A stretch of DNA of 64,000 nucleotides from Larus michahellis (lineage: Eukaryota; Chordata; Aves; Charadriiformes; Laridae): positions 68,551,142 through 68,615,141 of the forward strand of contig NC_133896.1 in NCBI RefSeq assembly GCF_964199755.1, in the 5' to 3' direction. This document shows, one piece after another, positions 51,039 to 64,000 of this stretch (positions are counted from its first letter, which is position 1; every line of letters starts with the position of its first letter). The position numbers and the translations under genes were made by a program. The notes under the pieces are model-generated. The model saw only the letters and a program-made list of their open reading frames with translations, was not told where the DNA came from and made no database searches.

Positions 51039-54000
51039 CCCCGTCCCTGCCGCTTCATGAATATATAAAGAGGAGGAGGAGGCAGGGGAGGTTATGAGAA
51101 AGCGGGACACATGCGCCTGGGCAGGCTGAGCTGGGAACCAGGGGGTCAAAACAGCGGGGTCACCTACGGGAACCACTCCAGCTCCTGTACAGAACAGAGG
51201 TGGACTCTTTAAGTCGTCATTGCCTGCCAGCGAGGCCATCAGGGGCTTGTCTCTGCAGCCCTCCCACGTACCCTGATACACGTACGCAGCTTTTAAATAT
51301 CCTGGAAGAGACGCTTAGGTTGTCGTTCCTGGTACGGAGAAACTCTTAAGCCCCACTCAGACTGTCCCAGGGATACATGTGAGCTTGGGTATTTAATCTG
51401 ACGTAGAACACCACACGTTTAATGCCAATGACACTGCAAACTCTGCTTACTAATAGGTTTTTATCCAACCAAACAGTAATTTGTAAAGCAGCTTTAAATG
51501 ATCTTGCCCGGTCTTTGCCAGCTGCCTGAACCAGGCAGATGTCAATCCAAACGGCTGCATCGGGCACACAGGGCTGAACTTGTTCCTGGGGACTAAATCC
51601 AGGTGGAGGTGGGTATGGCTGACTTATTTATGTTTAAATCACAACAAATATTGTGATTTCACCATTTTATTTTGCACAGTTGAATAGACTGAGTTTTAAA
51701 GTTATTTAAAGCAGATGTTACATAAACAGCTTCCAGGGGAGAACAAAGTCCATTTGGTTTAATTTAATCAAAATTTTAACGATTTTAATTTTTTTAATTA
51801 AAAAAGAAAGATCTTGTAAGACAAGAGCTATTGAAAACAACCCACAGCAGTCACAAAGATCGTTTTTGAGGCAGAGAAAGTAGAATCTGGCCAATAATAC
51901 GCTAAATTTCATTAGCTGGCACTACTGCAACAGACTGAAAGCGGGGTGGACAGGCCCCCCTGAATATCCCAGCTGGACAACTGCCAGCTTTTCCTCCTTT
52001 CTTGGTCCCTTCACCCTTTGCTGTCACTGAGATCAGTCCCAGCATCCATGCAGGGATGAGCCAGGGTTCCCCAGTGCTCTCTGAGCCCCAGCCAGGGCAG
52101 CGTGACCAGAGGGTGGCTGCGGCCCCTTGCCCACTCCACAGCAGGATGGAGTTTTGAGATTTCATGAGTTTTGAGATGATCCTGTTTCCCCAAGGGAGAT
52201 CAGAGAAGTGGAAAGATGACCTGACTATGCTTTGCAGCAACTATTAGTTTGATGAAAGCAACCCAAGGATGGGAGGTGTGGGGAGGGACCGCAGAGGGAA
52301 GCGCGTGGAGTGGAAAAGGGACAGTTCAGTAGGGACGAGCATTCCACCTACAAATACCTTCAAGGGAACAATATAAGCAAAGGAAGGGAATTGCTCTAAT
52401 TAGCTCAGGGTAGTAAAGCCTGGTGTTAGGACCATAAAACCAAATTCAGGCTAGGTAGTTAGAAAACCATCTCTGCAGTGAGCAATTGGGTGCTAGAGAC
52501 AGGTTCCCAGGGAGGAGCATTGAGAGGGGTTAAAATGCTGTGCGGAGGACCTCAAATAGCAGCTCAGAGCCAGGCAGGGGTCTTGGAAGTGGCTGCCGGA
52601 GGGCCTCCGAGATTTGCAGCACTGGTTCATCCTGTCAAATCGAGTTTGAAAAACAAACGCAGAGTCCAGTGCTAGAACACTTCTTTAATGGGACTTTTCC
52701 ACGTAAGCAATTGCAGACGTTGCCAAAAGAGTGCTGTACAGATGTTGCAAGGGTTCTGTTAGGAAATAAGGAGGTGTTTGACATGCTTTACTCTCTATTA
52801 AAATGTGGTCCATGCTCTGAAAACAAAAATCATGGGGGGCCAGCACTGGTGAAATGAGACCACGGCTGCTTTTAGACAGGATCTGTCTGGACACGGAGGG
52901 TGGAAGGAGGAGGAACAGGACAACCCAAGCAAGTGTTGCCACCAGTCAGGAGCCCAGTTTGTGGGAGGACATGGGTTCCTCTGGTGCCTGCAGACATTGA
53001 CAGCTCTGGCTGCAGACGTCCCTGGGAACCAAGGCATGGTATAGGAAGACTTGTCCCGTATAAAGGACCAACAAGGAATGTTATAGGGGTCATTTCCATG
53101 CCAACGCACCTCTCGGCTGGTTTGAATTCTTGCTGAGAAGTGGGTAGCCTTCTGGAGGTTGTGTAATAGCTCTGTGTGTCTGTCCACGAGACCGTGATTG
53201 CCGTTCCTGTCCAGTCTTGACTGGCTCCTAAAATAATCTTAAACTCCCTGGCTCTGGTCCTGCTTGCTGTTTAGCTACTGCTGATAGGGGCACCAGTCAT
53301 GCCCTGCTCCTTCATCAAATGCCCCAGCTATTCCCTGATTTTCTTGGGTGGTTTCTAGCCCAAGCTGACCTCTCGGCTGCTGCAGTGTTCAAAAGCCCTG
53401 TTTTAAGGCTGCCACGGGTACGTCTGTGCAAGCTGCAGGCACACCCTTTCTTTATGCCCAGCTGCACATCAGATGCACGTGAAGCTTTAAATAGCTGGTG
53501 GCCACCACTTAGTGTGCTCGCAGTGAATTCCCCCTGGTTCAGTTTCAGTTCCGTGTGCGAACCAGTTTGTTGGTTGGTTTTGGTTTGTGTTTGGTTTTTT
53601 TTGTTTTGTTTTTTCCAAACCTTCTGAGCTTCTTGGAGGCAACAGCTACCATCTCCTCCAGCAATTTTCCCCACCTCTCCCTCCTGCATCTTCCCTGCTG
53701 CTGCCACAGCTGGGTGTCTGCTCCCAGTGTTGAGAGCCTTGCAGGAGCAGTGGTGCAAAGGGGAGCACAGCACCATCCCCAGTAGCTGGGGAAGGACCGC
53801 AGAGGCAGCAGCAGCATTGGGCTTGCAGACGTTGCATTTCTCACTTCATCTTTCAGCTTGGCAGTGCTTTACAGCATCCTGCAAAGTCCATCTTTCTGCT
53901 GCAGCCTCTGCCCGGACGATCAGCTTGCTGTGTGCCACTGCACGTCCAAGCCCCAGATTAAGGCCCAGCAGTGCATGTAGATGATAGCAAAAGCTACGGT

Positions 54001-54250
54001 GATGACAAACACAACAGAGGCTGGACCTAGGGGTGGTGCAGACACGGCTGTTTCCTGCGCGGTGCAACCCGTAAGACAAATCCAAACCAAGGATTATTTC
54101 TGATATTCCTTGGGTGTATCAGAAATGTGGGTGTCTTTTAGCTTCCTAGCCTCTCTGAAGTCTAAGATATGCTCTGGAAATATGACTGTAAGGCCAGGAA
54201 GAGAAGGTTGGAGACGAGAAATGCGTTCCCAGCGATACCAGTTAGCTATC

Positions 54251-54300
54251 CTTTCTGTGCCAGCTGCCTCATTTGTGAAATGGGACCAATTCCCTACCCA
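54251..54300 (+). repeat. MIR-like ancient SINE fragment
   Basis: TGCCTCATTTGTGAAATGGG is close to the MIR segment that reads CCTCATCTGTAAAATGGG. Confidence 0.4.
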
Positions 54301-54594
54301 CCTGCCCTGCTTGACAGTGGTGATTATTCACCGTATCTGATGGTGAAATAGCCACACTCCCCGGGCCAACAGCTAGATGACTCTGGTTTTAAAGCAAGTC
54401 CGTGTAAGGGACATACATACACTCATTTTGAGAGGAAGACTGTGATGTGGGACAGGGGGCTAGAAGTACAAGGGCAGACGCGTCAGTGAATGAGGGCAGG
54501 CTGTGGAAAGCCTGCTCCTTGAATCCCCTCATCTCTGTTAGGCCTGGGAGAGACCCCAGTGCCAGTCCCCTCTCTGAAGCAGTCCCAGCCCCCA

Positions 54595-54658
54595 GTTAAT
54601 GCATGCGAAATGCTTAGAACATGTAAAAGTGCTTAGTGCTATAAATTATTATTAAGAA
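54595..54658 (+). repeat. SINE-tail-like fragment
   Basis: TTAATGCATGCGAAATGCTT, then AGTGCTTAGTGCTATAAATT and ATTATTA, resembles the 3' part of MIR/core-SINE elements. It is 300 bp right of the MIR-like piece at 54251, farther than one intact copy would allow. Confidence 0.35.
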
Positions 54659-56394
54659 TAGACTGGCCCAGGATGTTTGGGATGATTAAAACCTCCCCAC
54701 TGGCCTGCTAAATAACCTCTGCTTTGGTCTGGCTGGGCACGGATTGGTATTATTTATTTTTTTCTATTTTTTTCCCCCTACTTTGTGCCCAGCCAGGCAA
54801 AAATATGGGCCATTTGCCATTCAAGCAAGGAGGTCAGTGGGATCCCTGCAGCAGAGAGGGTGCCAGTCTGACATGGGTCACACTGGCAGTGTTGCTCCCC
54901 AGCCTCCAGCCAAGCTCCACTCACCCTCACAGTGCTCCATCCCTGTTTGGAAACACTCCCTTCCCTTTGCTGCCCAACCATGCCTCCATCCACCTGTCCT
55001 TCCACTCCTCCTCAGCTACATCCATGGCTATCTGATGATTTGAAATGAATAAGACACTCGAGATGCTGCAAGAACTGGAATTGGGCATGGAGAGAGCCAA
55101 GGAAAGAGCTAAACTCCCAGGTTAACGATGAATCACTCTGGGAGCGGAGTCATTGATTTGTAATCATTGCCTGGCTTCCATATATAATAGCCGTGAATTC
55201 CTCTGCCCAGCCACCGAGACAAGGCGCTTTGGGCTATTCCCAGCGCACCTGCAAAAATTCAAATCCGTCTTGCTCACAAGAGCAGGGCTCATAGCTCCGG
55301 GAGCCCAACAGCTTCAGAGGTGCTCGCCTTCTAACGAGTGGAGCCGGCGGCGCTCGCCGGCAGCAGCCCGCGCGCACGCCAGGCTGCCGCTGCCCTGCTG
55401 CTGAGCTGAGCTTGCAAATAAATAAGTCAAACCGCATCATTTCCTTCAAAATCTGACACCCCCCCCAAGGTTGTTCCCTGCTGCTGTCACCCCGCAGGGG
55501 AGGGTTGGGAAGGTGGAAGGACAAAACAAAGCGAGCCAGTGTGTATTAGCACCCTGTGGCTTTGGGAGCAAGCGTCAGGCTGCCAAAGGCTCCCAGGACA
55601 GGAGCTGAGAGCCCTGGGTATTTGGGGAAAAAGGCTCAGCACCATCCAGGGCAGGTCCCAAGCTGTCTCTGAGGTTTCTGTGCAAAGGCTCACAGAGAAT
55701 ATTAGCAAAAGCTTAAGTTTATTATTTATATTTTCTCCCTCGCCTACCTACTAGGGGCAAAAATGAGCACAAACCAGGCAACTGAAACACCCTGGATTAG
55801 CAAGAGTCCCTGAGTCACTCTCTCTAGGGAATGACTTTAGGGAGGGAAGAAGCTGAGTGCCACAGTGGCAAGTGGTTTTTTGTTTGGTTTTTTTTCATTA
55901 GTCACATCAGGTTTCCTGCCTGCCCTGGGTATCTATCCATCATCAAGCTGTGGTGGTTCCAACGGATCAGCCTGGTTTTCAGGGTGTTGGCCCTAGTATA
56001 ACAAGCAGGGCAAAACTTCTGTTCCTAAAAGCTATATAGCTATATTCCATCTAAACATCCTCCTCACTCCCTGACTCCTTGTCCACCTACCTGGCTTCCT
56101 CAAACAAACCCTAAAGCAAAACACATCTCTGCCTAGACTCCTAGTGCCCCTACTTCTGCCCCGGGAGTCCATCATGCCTCGATACAGAGGAGCTGAGTTC
56201 ATCCCTGATCACTCTGCAGCTGTAGGCATCCCCATGACCTCTGCCAGGACACCCTCTGTCTCCACAGTCTCAACCACCTCCTCCTCTCACTGGCTCTCTA
56301 TTTCTCTGCATCACCCAGGCTGCTCCACCATCACGTAGACTTCAAGCCCGATCAGTGAGAAGTACGAGGCCTTGCAGCGGCACAGCACCATGGT

Positions 56395-56414
56395 TTCTCT
56401 CTCTCTCTCTCCCC
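56395..56414. repeat. (CT)n microsatellite
   Basis: About eight to nine CT units followed by a short C run. Confidence 0.8.
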
Positions 56415-58606
56415 GGGCTCTCACTAAAGTCCCACCAGAAGACACATATGCTACACTGCCTCCCAAAGCTATGGCTCTATGATACGCTCTAAGACTCCAG
56501 AAATGGTTTGGGAGAGAGGATAGCAAAAGCTGGGGAGCACACCAACAGCTACACCCAACCTGCTCAGAAGTCACCCCACCGTGTACAGTTTCTTTTCCTC
56601 GTGGGCAGGAGGCAAGCAAGTTGGCATTTAGAACAGGTTTTTGCTACAAAATCCACAGCAGTGAGGAGCATTTGAGTTAAAACCTGACTGCTCTCCCCAA
56701 AAGTGTCTGTCTTGTAGCCAAGCTTCATCCTGCCTAGGCAAACCTCCAAACTTTATTAAAGCCTTGAGATGTCAAAACAAGGCTCCTGCCTTGTTCCCTT
56801 TACAGGTACCTCCATACACCGTCACCGCAAATGCAGACACTGGCCTCAAGCCAGTTAGCTCTAGCAGCGCTGCCAGCAAAACATCATTCCCCCCAAGCGT
56901 TCCCCAGCTTCTTAAGCAGGGTTGCACTCTGTGGGGATTTATATCGCCATCAACTGTAGCAGCACCTGAGCAAGAGAGCTTAAAGCAAGGTGCAGGGTGC
57001 TCATCACAACAACAGTCGCCTGCCCAGGGTACACACTCGACAGCAGAGCCCAGCCACTTGGGGTCATTACAGTGAAAACTCAGAGCGTTTCTGGCGTGCC
57101 TGGACTTGTTCATCCTGTTCTTCAGAGGCCTTTCAGCCCAGCCCATAACACTTTGCCTCTTGTCCCCTGGCGCCTCCCAACCCTGTCCTGCAGGCAGTGA
57201 TAGGTGCAACCTTACCTTCGCCTAAATTGCCGTATCACCCCAAGAGATCCTCTTTCCCTAAAGCACTACAGCACTACCTGCATCATCACAGCAAGCAGAG
57301 AAGTCCTCAATGCACCCATCCCAACCTGGGTGACCAGAAAGGCATGAACCACACAGTAAGTGTCGCTTTTGCGAGCCCTTCAGCAACAAGCTGCAATATG
57401 ATCACTGACCTCACAAGGTGAGGCACAGGCAGAGGCTTCAAGGATATGGCTTGTAGGGTCTTTGAGCCAAACAGCCCATGTCTTTTGGTAGTCATGGGGA
57501 TACAACCACTTCTCAGTCCACCCTGGGAACCGATAGCTCAAGCCCACCTTCTCTCAATCGCTGGCAAGCAGGCCTTGGCTCTTGAACTTCACTGTCAGCC
57601 TTGAGAATGGCTCTTGTGTGAGTAATACACCATGTGACAGGACAGGGAATGTGCTGCTACGAGGACCACTGTGTAACCTGGATCATCAGCTACGGCAGGA
57701 AGCATGGCTGCAGGGACCAATCTCTCTGGCTTACCCTGGGACCCACTCCACATCTAGCATCGCCACCTCCAGAGTGGCACGTTAGGAGCCCTGGGGAGCC
57801 ATTATCACCGTCTTCCTAAAATTCCCTCCTCCCATGGCCTTCTTCAGTTTGAGAGACAGCCCTCATGGCTGTAGCACACATCAAGATTTTAGTATGGCAC
57901 CTACGTGCAGGAACGCTGCCCATCGCTGCTTTGCATTATAATATGTGAGAGCTGTCTCCTTTATGTTCTGCCTGATCGATAACGTCCTCTGCAGATGGAC
58001 AACTCTATTTCCCACTGTGTTTTCACTCCGTTGCTGACAGCCAAGGCAAGATCGCAAGCAACATCATGGATGAAGGCACCGATCAGCGTGTCAGCTGTGA
58101 GGAAGCAACAAGGGCCAGCTACTCCAGAGGGGAAGGTGAGGCTGGAGCTGGGGGTGGCAGCAAGGCAGGCGTGGGGCAGTGGCCACACTGGCAAAGGCAC
58201 AGTCCCACAATACCTGAGCAAGACAGACAGAGCAGGTCTGGTGATGGTAACCAGGCTCAGCCAAGATTGCCGGGCAAGTCCGTGATGATGAGACAGATCC
58301 GAGGCCAAATCAGGAATTGAAGTCCACAGGCCAAGGTCTGCATAAATAGGGTACATGGCACAGGCATGGCTGCAACAGCTGCAAGAGAGTCCAGGTGGGG
58401 ACCAAGTGAAAGAGCCTCAGCTTACAAGTGAACAGCAGGACAGGCCCTCACTGGGGCTTCACTGAGGCTTTCTAGGAGGGCTTTCTTGAAAAGAAACACT
58501 GCATGGACACTTGCACGATTATCTAAGTCAGCCCTGAGCCAAACCTCCAGGGGGTGTGCTCAGGGCCCTGACACTGGCTACCATGCTGCGTAAGCCTAGT
58601 ATAGGT

Positions 58607-58634
58607 GCCAGGGTATAGATGCCAGGGTATAGAT
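58607..58634. repeat. Exact 14-bp tandem duplication
   Basis: GCCAGGGTATAGAT occurs twice head to tail without change. Confidence 0.9.
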
Positions 58635-58959
58635 TAATCCATGTAATCTGCTGCCAATCTCCAGGCTCAAGCACCACACTTCCACAAATGCCCACAGTAA
58701 CAGTGGGCGTTGTAAAGGAAAAGATCCTTACCAGACACCCCTCACCGGTATCCCAAGCAGCTCTCTGCCGGGCTGGGACAAGCCTGTGTTATAACCGCTG
58801 TTGGTACAGCAGCCTAATCCTCCCTTCTGCTTCCGTGAACACCACCAAGCCCTGCCATAATACAACCTGAGGCAAACCGTGCAGTATTGCCTGTGTGCTC
58901 TGGTTTCACCGAATCTTGCCTCTGACTTTCTCACGCTCTTGTTTTCGATCGGACGGCAA

Positions 58960-59065
58960 ATGTCACTTAAATCTGGCTGCTGTTTCTTTTCCATCGCTGT
59001 GAGTTCCCTACAACTTCGAGCTCTAGTTTTCCTGCCCATCTGTAAGGTGGCCTTTGCAAAGATAA
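58960..59065 (+). repeat. MIR-like ancient SINE fragment
   Basis: AAATGTCACTTAAATCTGG and, further on, TTTTCCTGCCCATCTGTAAG recall the MIR core in the right order. Confidence 0.3.
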
Positions 59066-60475
59066 AGGCTGGGTACCACCGATGCCACTTCCTTGGCTTT
59101 TGGGGAAGGTACATGGCAGCGGAGGGAGGGATGGTTTGTGGTGTTATCATCAAGCAATGGTTTGTCACCCCTCTGCCTTCTGCAGCAGAGAAGTTCTCCA
59201 CTCTTATAAAGATCTTACTCTCGTGGAAAGGATGTGGAAAGTTGCTGTAAAAAAAAAAAAGGAACAAATAGAGAAATTACCAGCTGCATAAAAATAACTG
59301 TGTTTTAGCAGTTTTGAAACAGCACTGGGGACTGAAAGCGGTGCAGTGCATAGGAGGGAACTCTGCCTCAGCACTAATACGTGCACGCACACACCTTCCT
59401 ATGCTTAAACAGTATTCACACTTTCACTCTGGATAGGGAGAACTATAAACCAAGCTGAACTTCTAACTGATTCCAGCGATTCTGGCAGTTTCTGTTTATT
59501 CAGACCATTGTGAGTCGGACCAGAACCAGATCCTACTCACATCTTACTCAACTGTTCCAAACCCACCTCCAGGAGACAACAGGAGAGATGAAATGCTCAG
59601 CATTTGTGCCATCCGCACCAGTCCCTGAGGAGAAGAGGGGGCTGGCAGCCACTGGCACCCTTTTTGGACCAAGGTGAAGATGTATCAAGGTAGGAACGTA
59701 GGAGGGAGAGCAGGGCACTAGGTTCAAAGATTTTGGTCTAAACTCTGCATCCAAACTTCTGCCCTGGTGAGGCTCTACTGCAATATGAGAAATCACACTT
59801 AATAAAACACAGGAGGGCTGTGCCACAGGCACTGAGACACAACCAGGCTGCATCTTACTGGAAGGGACCGTCTCCATTACCGTGAAGAAAGAAGAGCCAA
59901 CAACTGCATTTAGTCTGTGGACATCTTCATGTCTCCGAGACCGCCCAACCCACCTCCTCCCGCCGCAGTCCCAGCCCAGCGTGCATCGCCGATGGCAGCG
60001 CTGACGTAGAGCTGTAATTGCCAGCACAGGGACTGGAGCCAAGGGGAATTCGCTGAGAGAGTCGGTCTCTCCAGCAGCCTGTCAGCTCCTAGGTCCGCAA
60101 TGGAAATTAATCACCAAAGCTCAAGGAAGCGCACCTTAAACAAAAACCCCACCGGCTATACCGCGGAGGCAGGGCATGTCCAGCCTGTTGAAATGACATT
60201 GTAATTAAAACTTAATAAAAAGTGGCGTTTATTGATGAGTTGTATTAACCTTGTCTAAAACCATTTGGACAAATTAAAACTCCTCTCGGTCTTTTCCTGC
60301 CACGTTAAAAGCAGCAAGGCATGAAGCAGATCAATAACAGTAGCCACATTGGCTCTTTGTTCGGGGCAGAAGAAAGCTTTGCTGTTGGAAAGCTTCATCT
60401 GGCATGGCTTCAGCCACCGCGACGCTGCCTCCTGGCCTCTGCCAGGGCCCCTGCTGGCGAGCCCCAAAAGAGATT

Positions 60476-60653
60476 GCCAGGGTACTTACATGGGCACATA
60501 AAGAATGCTCCCAAAAACGCTGCCGGGGACCAGCTGTCCCACTCTGGGGGACACTTCCAGGTTATTTGCATGAGCAGATATAAATGTATGCCCCGGAGAG
60601 GGCTGCCAAAGCCTCAAGGGCTGCCAGGGTACTCACCCGGGCACAAAGCAGGA
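60476..60653. repeat. Imperfect direct repeat pair about 147 bp apart
   Basis: GCCAGGGTACTTACATGGGC at 60476 recurs as GCCAGGGTACTCACCCGGGC at 60623, each followed by ACA and an A-rich stretch. It may be an old local duplication or part of an unrecognised repeat. Confidence 0.5.
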
Positions 60654-63600
60654 CCGGCCTCGGGGTGAGGCTGTCGTGGCCCCTGTATGTGCACGTCGCA
60701 CCCCTGGGAGGGTGCTCCACGGCACAGCTCCTCGCCGGAGCATAAGCACCCAGGGCCCTGGGTAGCACAGCCATGGCAGGGTCTCACATCCCAGCTGGAT
60801 CCCTCCCGGCTTCCTCTGCGCCGGCTACCGACCTGTAAAGCAGAAAGGCTGCCAGACCTTGAGCTCTTCCCTTCCCTCGCCCAGCTGCGTCCGTCCCTCT
60901 CCAGCCACACAACAGCTGAGCAGCTCAGCACCGCGCCACCTGCTCCCCACCTCCAATCCCCCCCTCCAAATCCCATGTGTGGCCACCTCGGGGACACTCA
61001 GCGCTCTGCCCCTTCAGCTGCACCCTCCTCCCACGGGGCTCCAGCCCCCACAGCGGCCACGGGGCTGATCAAGTGGCGTGCAGTGGCCAGGAAATGAGTG
61101 GGCACCATGGGATGAAACTCTAAATACGGATGGCCAAGGCAGGGTAGGCAAGTCAGCTCCACGCGTGCCTCCTCCCCACGCAGCCAGGCAGGGTGGGCAG
61201 CGACGGGCAGGAGAAAGGCATGGGGACAAACCATGGGGATGCTTCGGTCTTCCGTCCGCTGTTGGGGATGCGCTCGGTTTGTCACAATCCGCTCACAACG
61301 AGCAGTTACTGTGGCTTCTGCTAAGAGCTGCCCCTAAGCACACGCTCGCGTTTGCTGTCGGGTTTGCTTAGGCTGCGGCCTCGGTGCTTCCCCCTGCGGT
61401 CCTGCTGTGGCCGGAGTGCTGCTCTTCTCCCCCATTGCTCATCCCCTACACTTCAGCGGCCACTAAGCATGTGGATATGGTGGTTTAACTCCAGTTGTTC
61501 TCATAGGATCAAGTCGGCACTAGGCTTGTCCCTTTTTTTGGCTGCTGGTAAGTCCTTGGTCTCCGTTACAGCCAGTGCCACAGGGGAATCGCGCTCTGGC
61601 TGCCAGCAGCACTTCAGCATCCGCAGTTGGTACACAAACACTGCTGGTGCGATGCGGGCACCGTTCAGGGATGCTTAAAATGCGTAAAACACTTTTAGGG
61701 GGAAAACGTTTAGGAACTTTGTCTTTGGAAATGCCAGTGCTGCAGCACAGCCAGCGAAACCAACTTCTGGGAGAAAGAAATCTGTCAAAAAGAAAGTTTG
61801 CTTGTTTGCTTCCCACTTGAACAGGTAGTTAAGCCATGGAACTCACTGGCCCAAGGCATTTGTTTAAGGCAAGGGATTTTTTGCACCTTTCCACAAGCCC
61901 CTAGCACAAGCCCCTACTGGAGTAAGGACACTGCTGGCATCGCCCTTGAGCCAGCCCTCCAACCTTGCATTGCCCTCAGGGCTGTTCAGGATTACAGTGG
62001 GCATATTCAATACAGGACATTTAAAGCAGAAAGAGAGGAACTGGTTTGTGTTGGATCAGACTAACTCTTCCTCTCTTCTAGCGCTCTTTTTTTGCCAGAG
62101 GTCAGCATCATGTGCCGGGACACAAAGACCTCCATTAGATTGGAGCAGGAAAACATCCTTGCTTATGAAATCCTTCCCAAACTCCACAGGCAAAGGTTGA
62201 ATTCAGCTTTGGTAAAAAAGTTCTACACCACCAGAACCTTTTGTTGCTTTAGTATAACTTTTAATATCATCTGTAAAAATGTTTGAGACCTGCTGAACTC
62301 TTCTCTGACTCCTGCTAAGACCCTTGGGCTCCATCGCAGGTGGCAGAAGCAAATTCCACAGGTAAGATGTGAATGGTGTGAAAAGATATCACCTTGTCCC
62401 GATAGCGTTTCTGATGTAATTGAATATCTCTGGATTTCACACAATGAAACAGGGAGATGAGTTCCCAGTGAATCATTCAGGCTGCTTATTCTTTTATGGA
62501 GTTTTATCAATCTGCAACCACAAAGGAGGGGAAAAAAGATTTTGACTCAACCCTGGCGGGGGAAGGAAAATGCCTTTGTTTTTACTGTGCAGTTCTGCTT
62601 CCCATTTGCATTTAGAGTTAAAAGTACTCCGTCTAGTGACAAAAGTAAGTTCTTGATACTTTTCCCCTTCCTGCACCTTGGCTTCATCTGGTCTTCTTGC
62701 AAAAGCAACGTCAACGTAGGAGATTAATGTAAGGGGTTAGTGAGCAAAATCTGCCACGCTGATAAAGGCATATGAAGAGGAAAACCCCGCTAAAGCCTCA
62801 GGCCTCCTGTTTATTCTGCAGAGTTGCAAAACATAAAAAATTCCCTGTTTAGTAAATTGGGGAAACATGGTCCGGAGCAACTGAGAGACAGATGTGGAAC
62901 CCCATGATGTCAGTGCTACAGACTCGCTTTTCAAGCTAGAACAATACTTTAAAATTAAAAATTCATTACCCGGATCTGTGAAAAGCAAATGAAGCTCAGC
63001 CTTTCCTAACCTTGACATTTTCCAGACTGCTGGCCAAATCCACGGGTAGGACACATGCACGCGCATCCACCCCCACCCTTCAAAGGGCTAGCTGGTCTGA
63101 CAGAGAATGCCTTTCAGATGTGACTTATCTTCTCTGAATGAGCTGTGACACCACCGAGTCCCAGCGTACAAGGCGCCATGCATCTATACTTCTAATTACT
63201 AAAACTGTCGGTGGCAAAGGCTTTACGGCTCTGGCTGTGCACTGGTCTGGTGTGGTCCCCAAAGACACAAACCAGCAGAAGAGTGGCTGAAAGCAAAGTG
63301 CAACAATTAGTAAGTTCATTTGATGGAAGACCATTTGCATGTGCTGTTGCCTGTTGCCGCTCCACTTAGCCATCGCAAGCATTGGCAGCCAGGGTCTGCT
63401 TTACTGACGTGAGGCTACCCTACACGCCACGCTCCTTGCTGTCTGTTTTGTCCCCGTCCTCCCCCAGCTCTGTCTGTAACGTGACAGTTTCTGCCAAACA
63501 ATGTTAGTGCATTAGCCACTTTTCAAACGATCGCTTCCCCGCCGGGTAGGGTCTCTTCAGAGCGAGAGGATGGAGACCGCAAGCCTCTCAGCTCCAAAGA

Positions 63601-64000
63601 GATTTTTTCCCCTCTCGGGTTAGTGGTATTCCCTGAGCCCTGCTGATGAAAGACACAGATGTGTCTGCAGAGGAGCAGCTCTCAGTGCCTGCCTCGTTCC
63701 CCAGAGCCCTCTTCAGCCAGTTTGATGTCTAAGTGGAAGGGAAGAAAATAAGCTGACAGTGGGGTTACCACCCAGATGATTTTCTGAATTGATTAGCTGC
63801 TTTTTCATAGGTCTCGCAGACATACAAACAGCAACCTCGCTGGATCTCGCAAGCTAAGTAATGACCCCGGCTAGGAGAGCTCTAGAGAAAGACCAGCCAT
63901 AATGATGTGCTGCTTCCCTAGGAAAGAAACAAAGGAAAAGCCAGGGGAAAACAACATGAAGGGAACTAAATAACAGCTGGAAAGAGGCAAGGGAAATGCA

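Larger units (their letters stand above)
51040..64000. other. Region upstream of ADA2 with no recognised gene
   Basis: About 13 kb in which no exon with family motifs or convincing splice pairs was found on either strand. It contains the MIR-like fragments, the CT microsatellite and the short duplications listed separately. An AT-rich stretch lies at about 51640-51900. A GC-richer block at about 60400-61250 yields open frames without recognisable content. It could be intergenic or intronic to a gene beyond the right edge. Confidence 0.5.

Noticed and set aside
58728-59267. 179-codon minus-strand frame and the overlapping 123-codon plus-strand frame
   Set aside because: There are no motifs or supporting splice sites, and the two frames overlap antisense over a possible ancient SINE.
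60687-61097. 136-codon plus-strand frame in the GC-richer block
   Set aside because: It is Pro/Ser/Ala-rich with no domain and no promoter or poly(A) context, as expected by chance at this composition.
51040-64000. A possible 5' end of CECR2 or another neighbour upstream of ADA2
   Set aside because: I looked for its N-terminal and other family motifs in the open frames and found none.

Overview
The window is vertebrate nuclear DNA, most likely from a bird. It has GT-AG introns, CpG-island promoters, two 5'-truncated CR1 LINE 3' ends of the avian type ending in the ATTCTATG-family tail (seen here as the reverse complement), and few other interspersed repeats. Three protein-coding genes can be read, all on the minus strand, in the order TMEM121B - HDHD5 - ADA2. 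This is the gene order and orientation of the human 22q11.1 cat-eye-syndrome region (CECR6, CECR5, CECR1), so the block is a conserved synteny segment. IL17RA would be expected beyond the left edge. No coding part of it is visible here.

Layout. 1-5084: non-coding, probably 3' UTR or intergenic DNA of TMEM121B. 5085-6611: intronless TMEM121B (508 aa) inside a very GC-rich CpG island. 7.0-17.5 kb: intergenic, with a possible decayed coding remnant at about 11.6-12.7 kb. 17513-22220: HDHD5 (eight coding exons, 424 aa) with a CpG-island promoter and a ZNF143-type site. 22.3-31.2 kb: intergenic, holding an orphan CpG island, a G-rich minisatellite and two CR1 fragments. 31196-49763: ADA2 (nine coding exons, 515 aa) with a candidate promoter and non-coding first exon near 50.8-51.0 kb. 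51-64 kb: no gene recognised.

I joined the exons by hand. Every junction has GT-AG borders and matching phases, and each gene runs from ATG to stop without a frameshift. ADA2 is a secreted adenosine deaminase (ADGF family) that lowers extracellular adenosine in myeloid cells. HDHD5 is a probable mitochondrial HAD-superfamily hydrolase. TMEM121B is a multi-pass membrane protein of unknown molecular function. The three are neighbours by ancestry. They do not form a pathway.

I saw no wholly new system. The items most worth checking are the orphan CpG island, which ends in a minus-strand splice donor in phase with HDHD5 exon 2, the adjoining minisatellite, a 34-nt HDHD5 exon, the decayed protein-like frames near 12.5 kb, and a CpG-rich patch with a long open frame inside an ADA2 intron.
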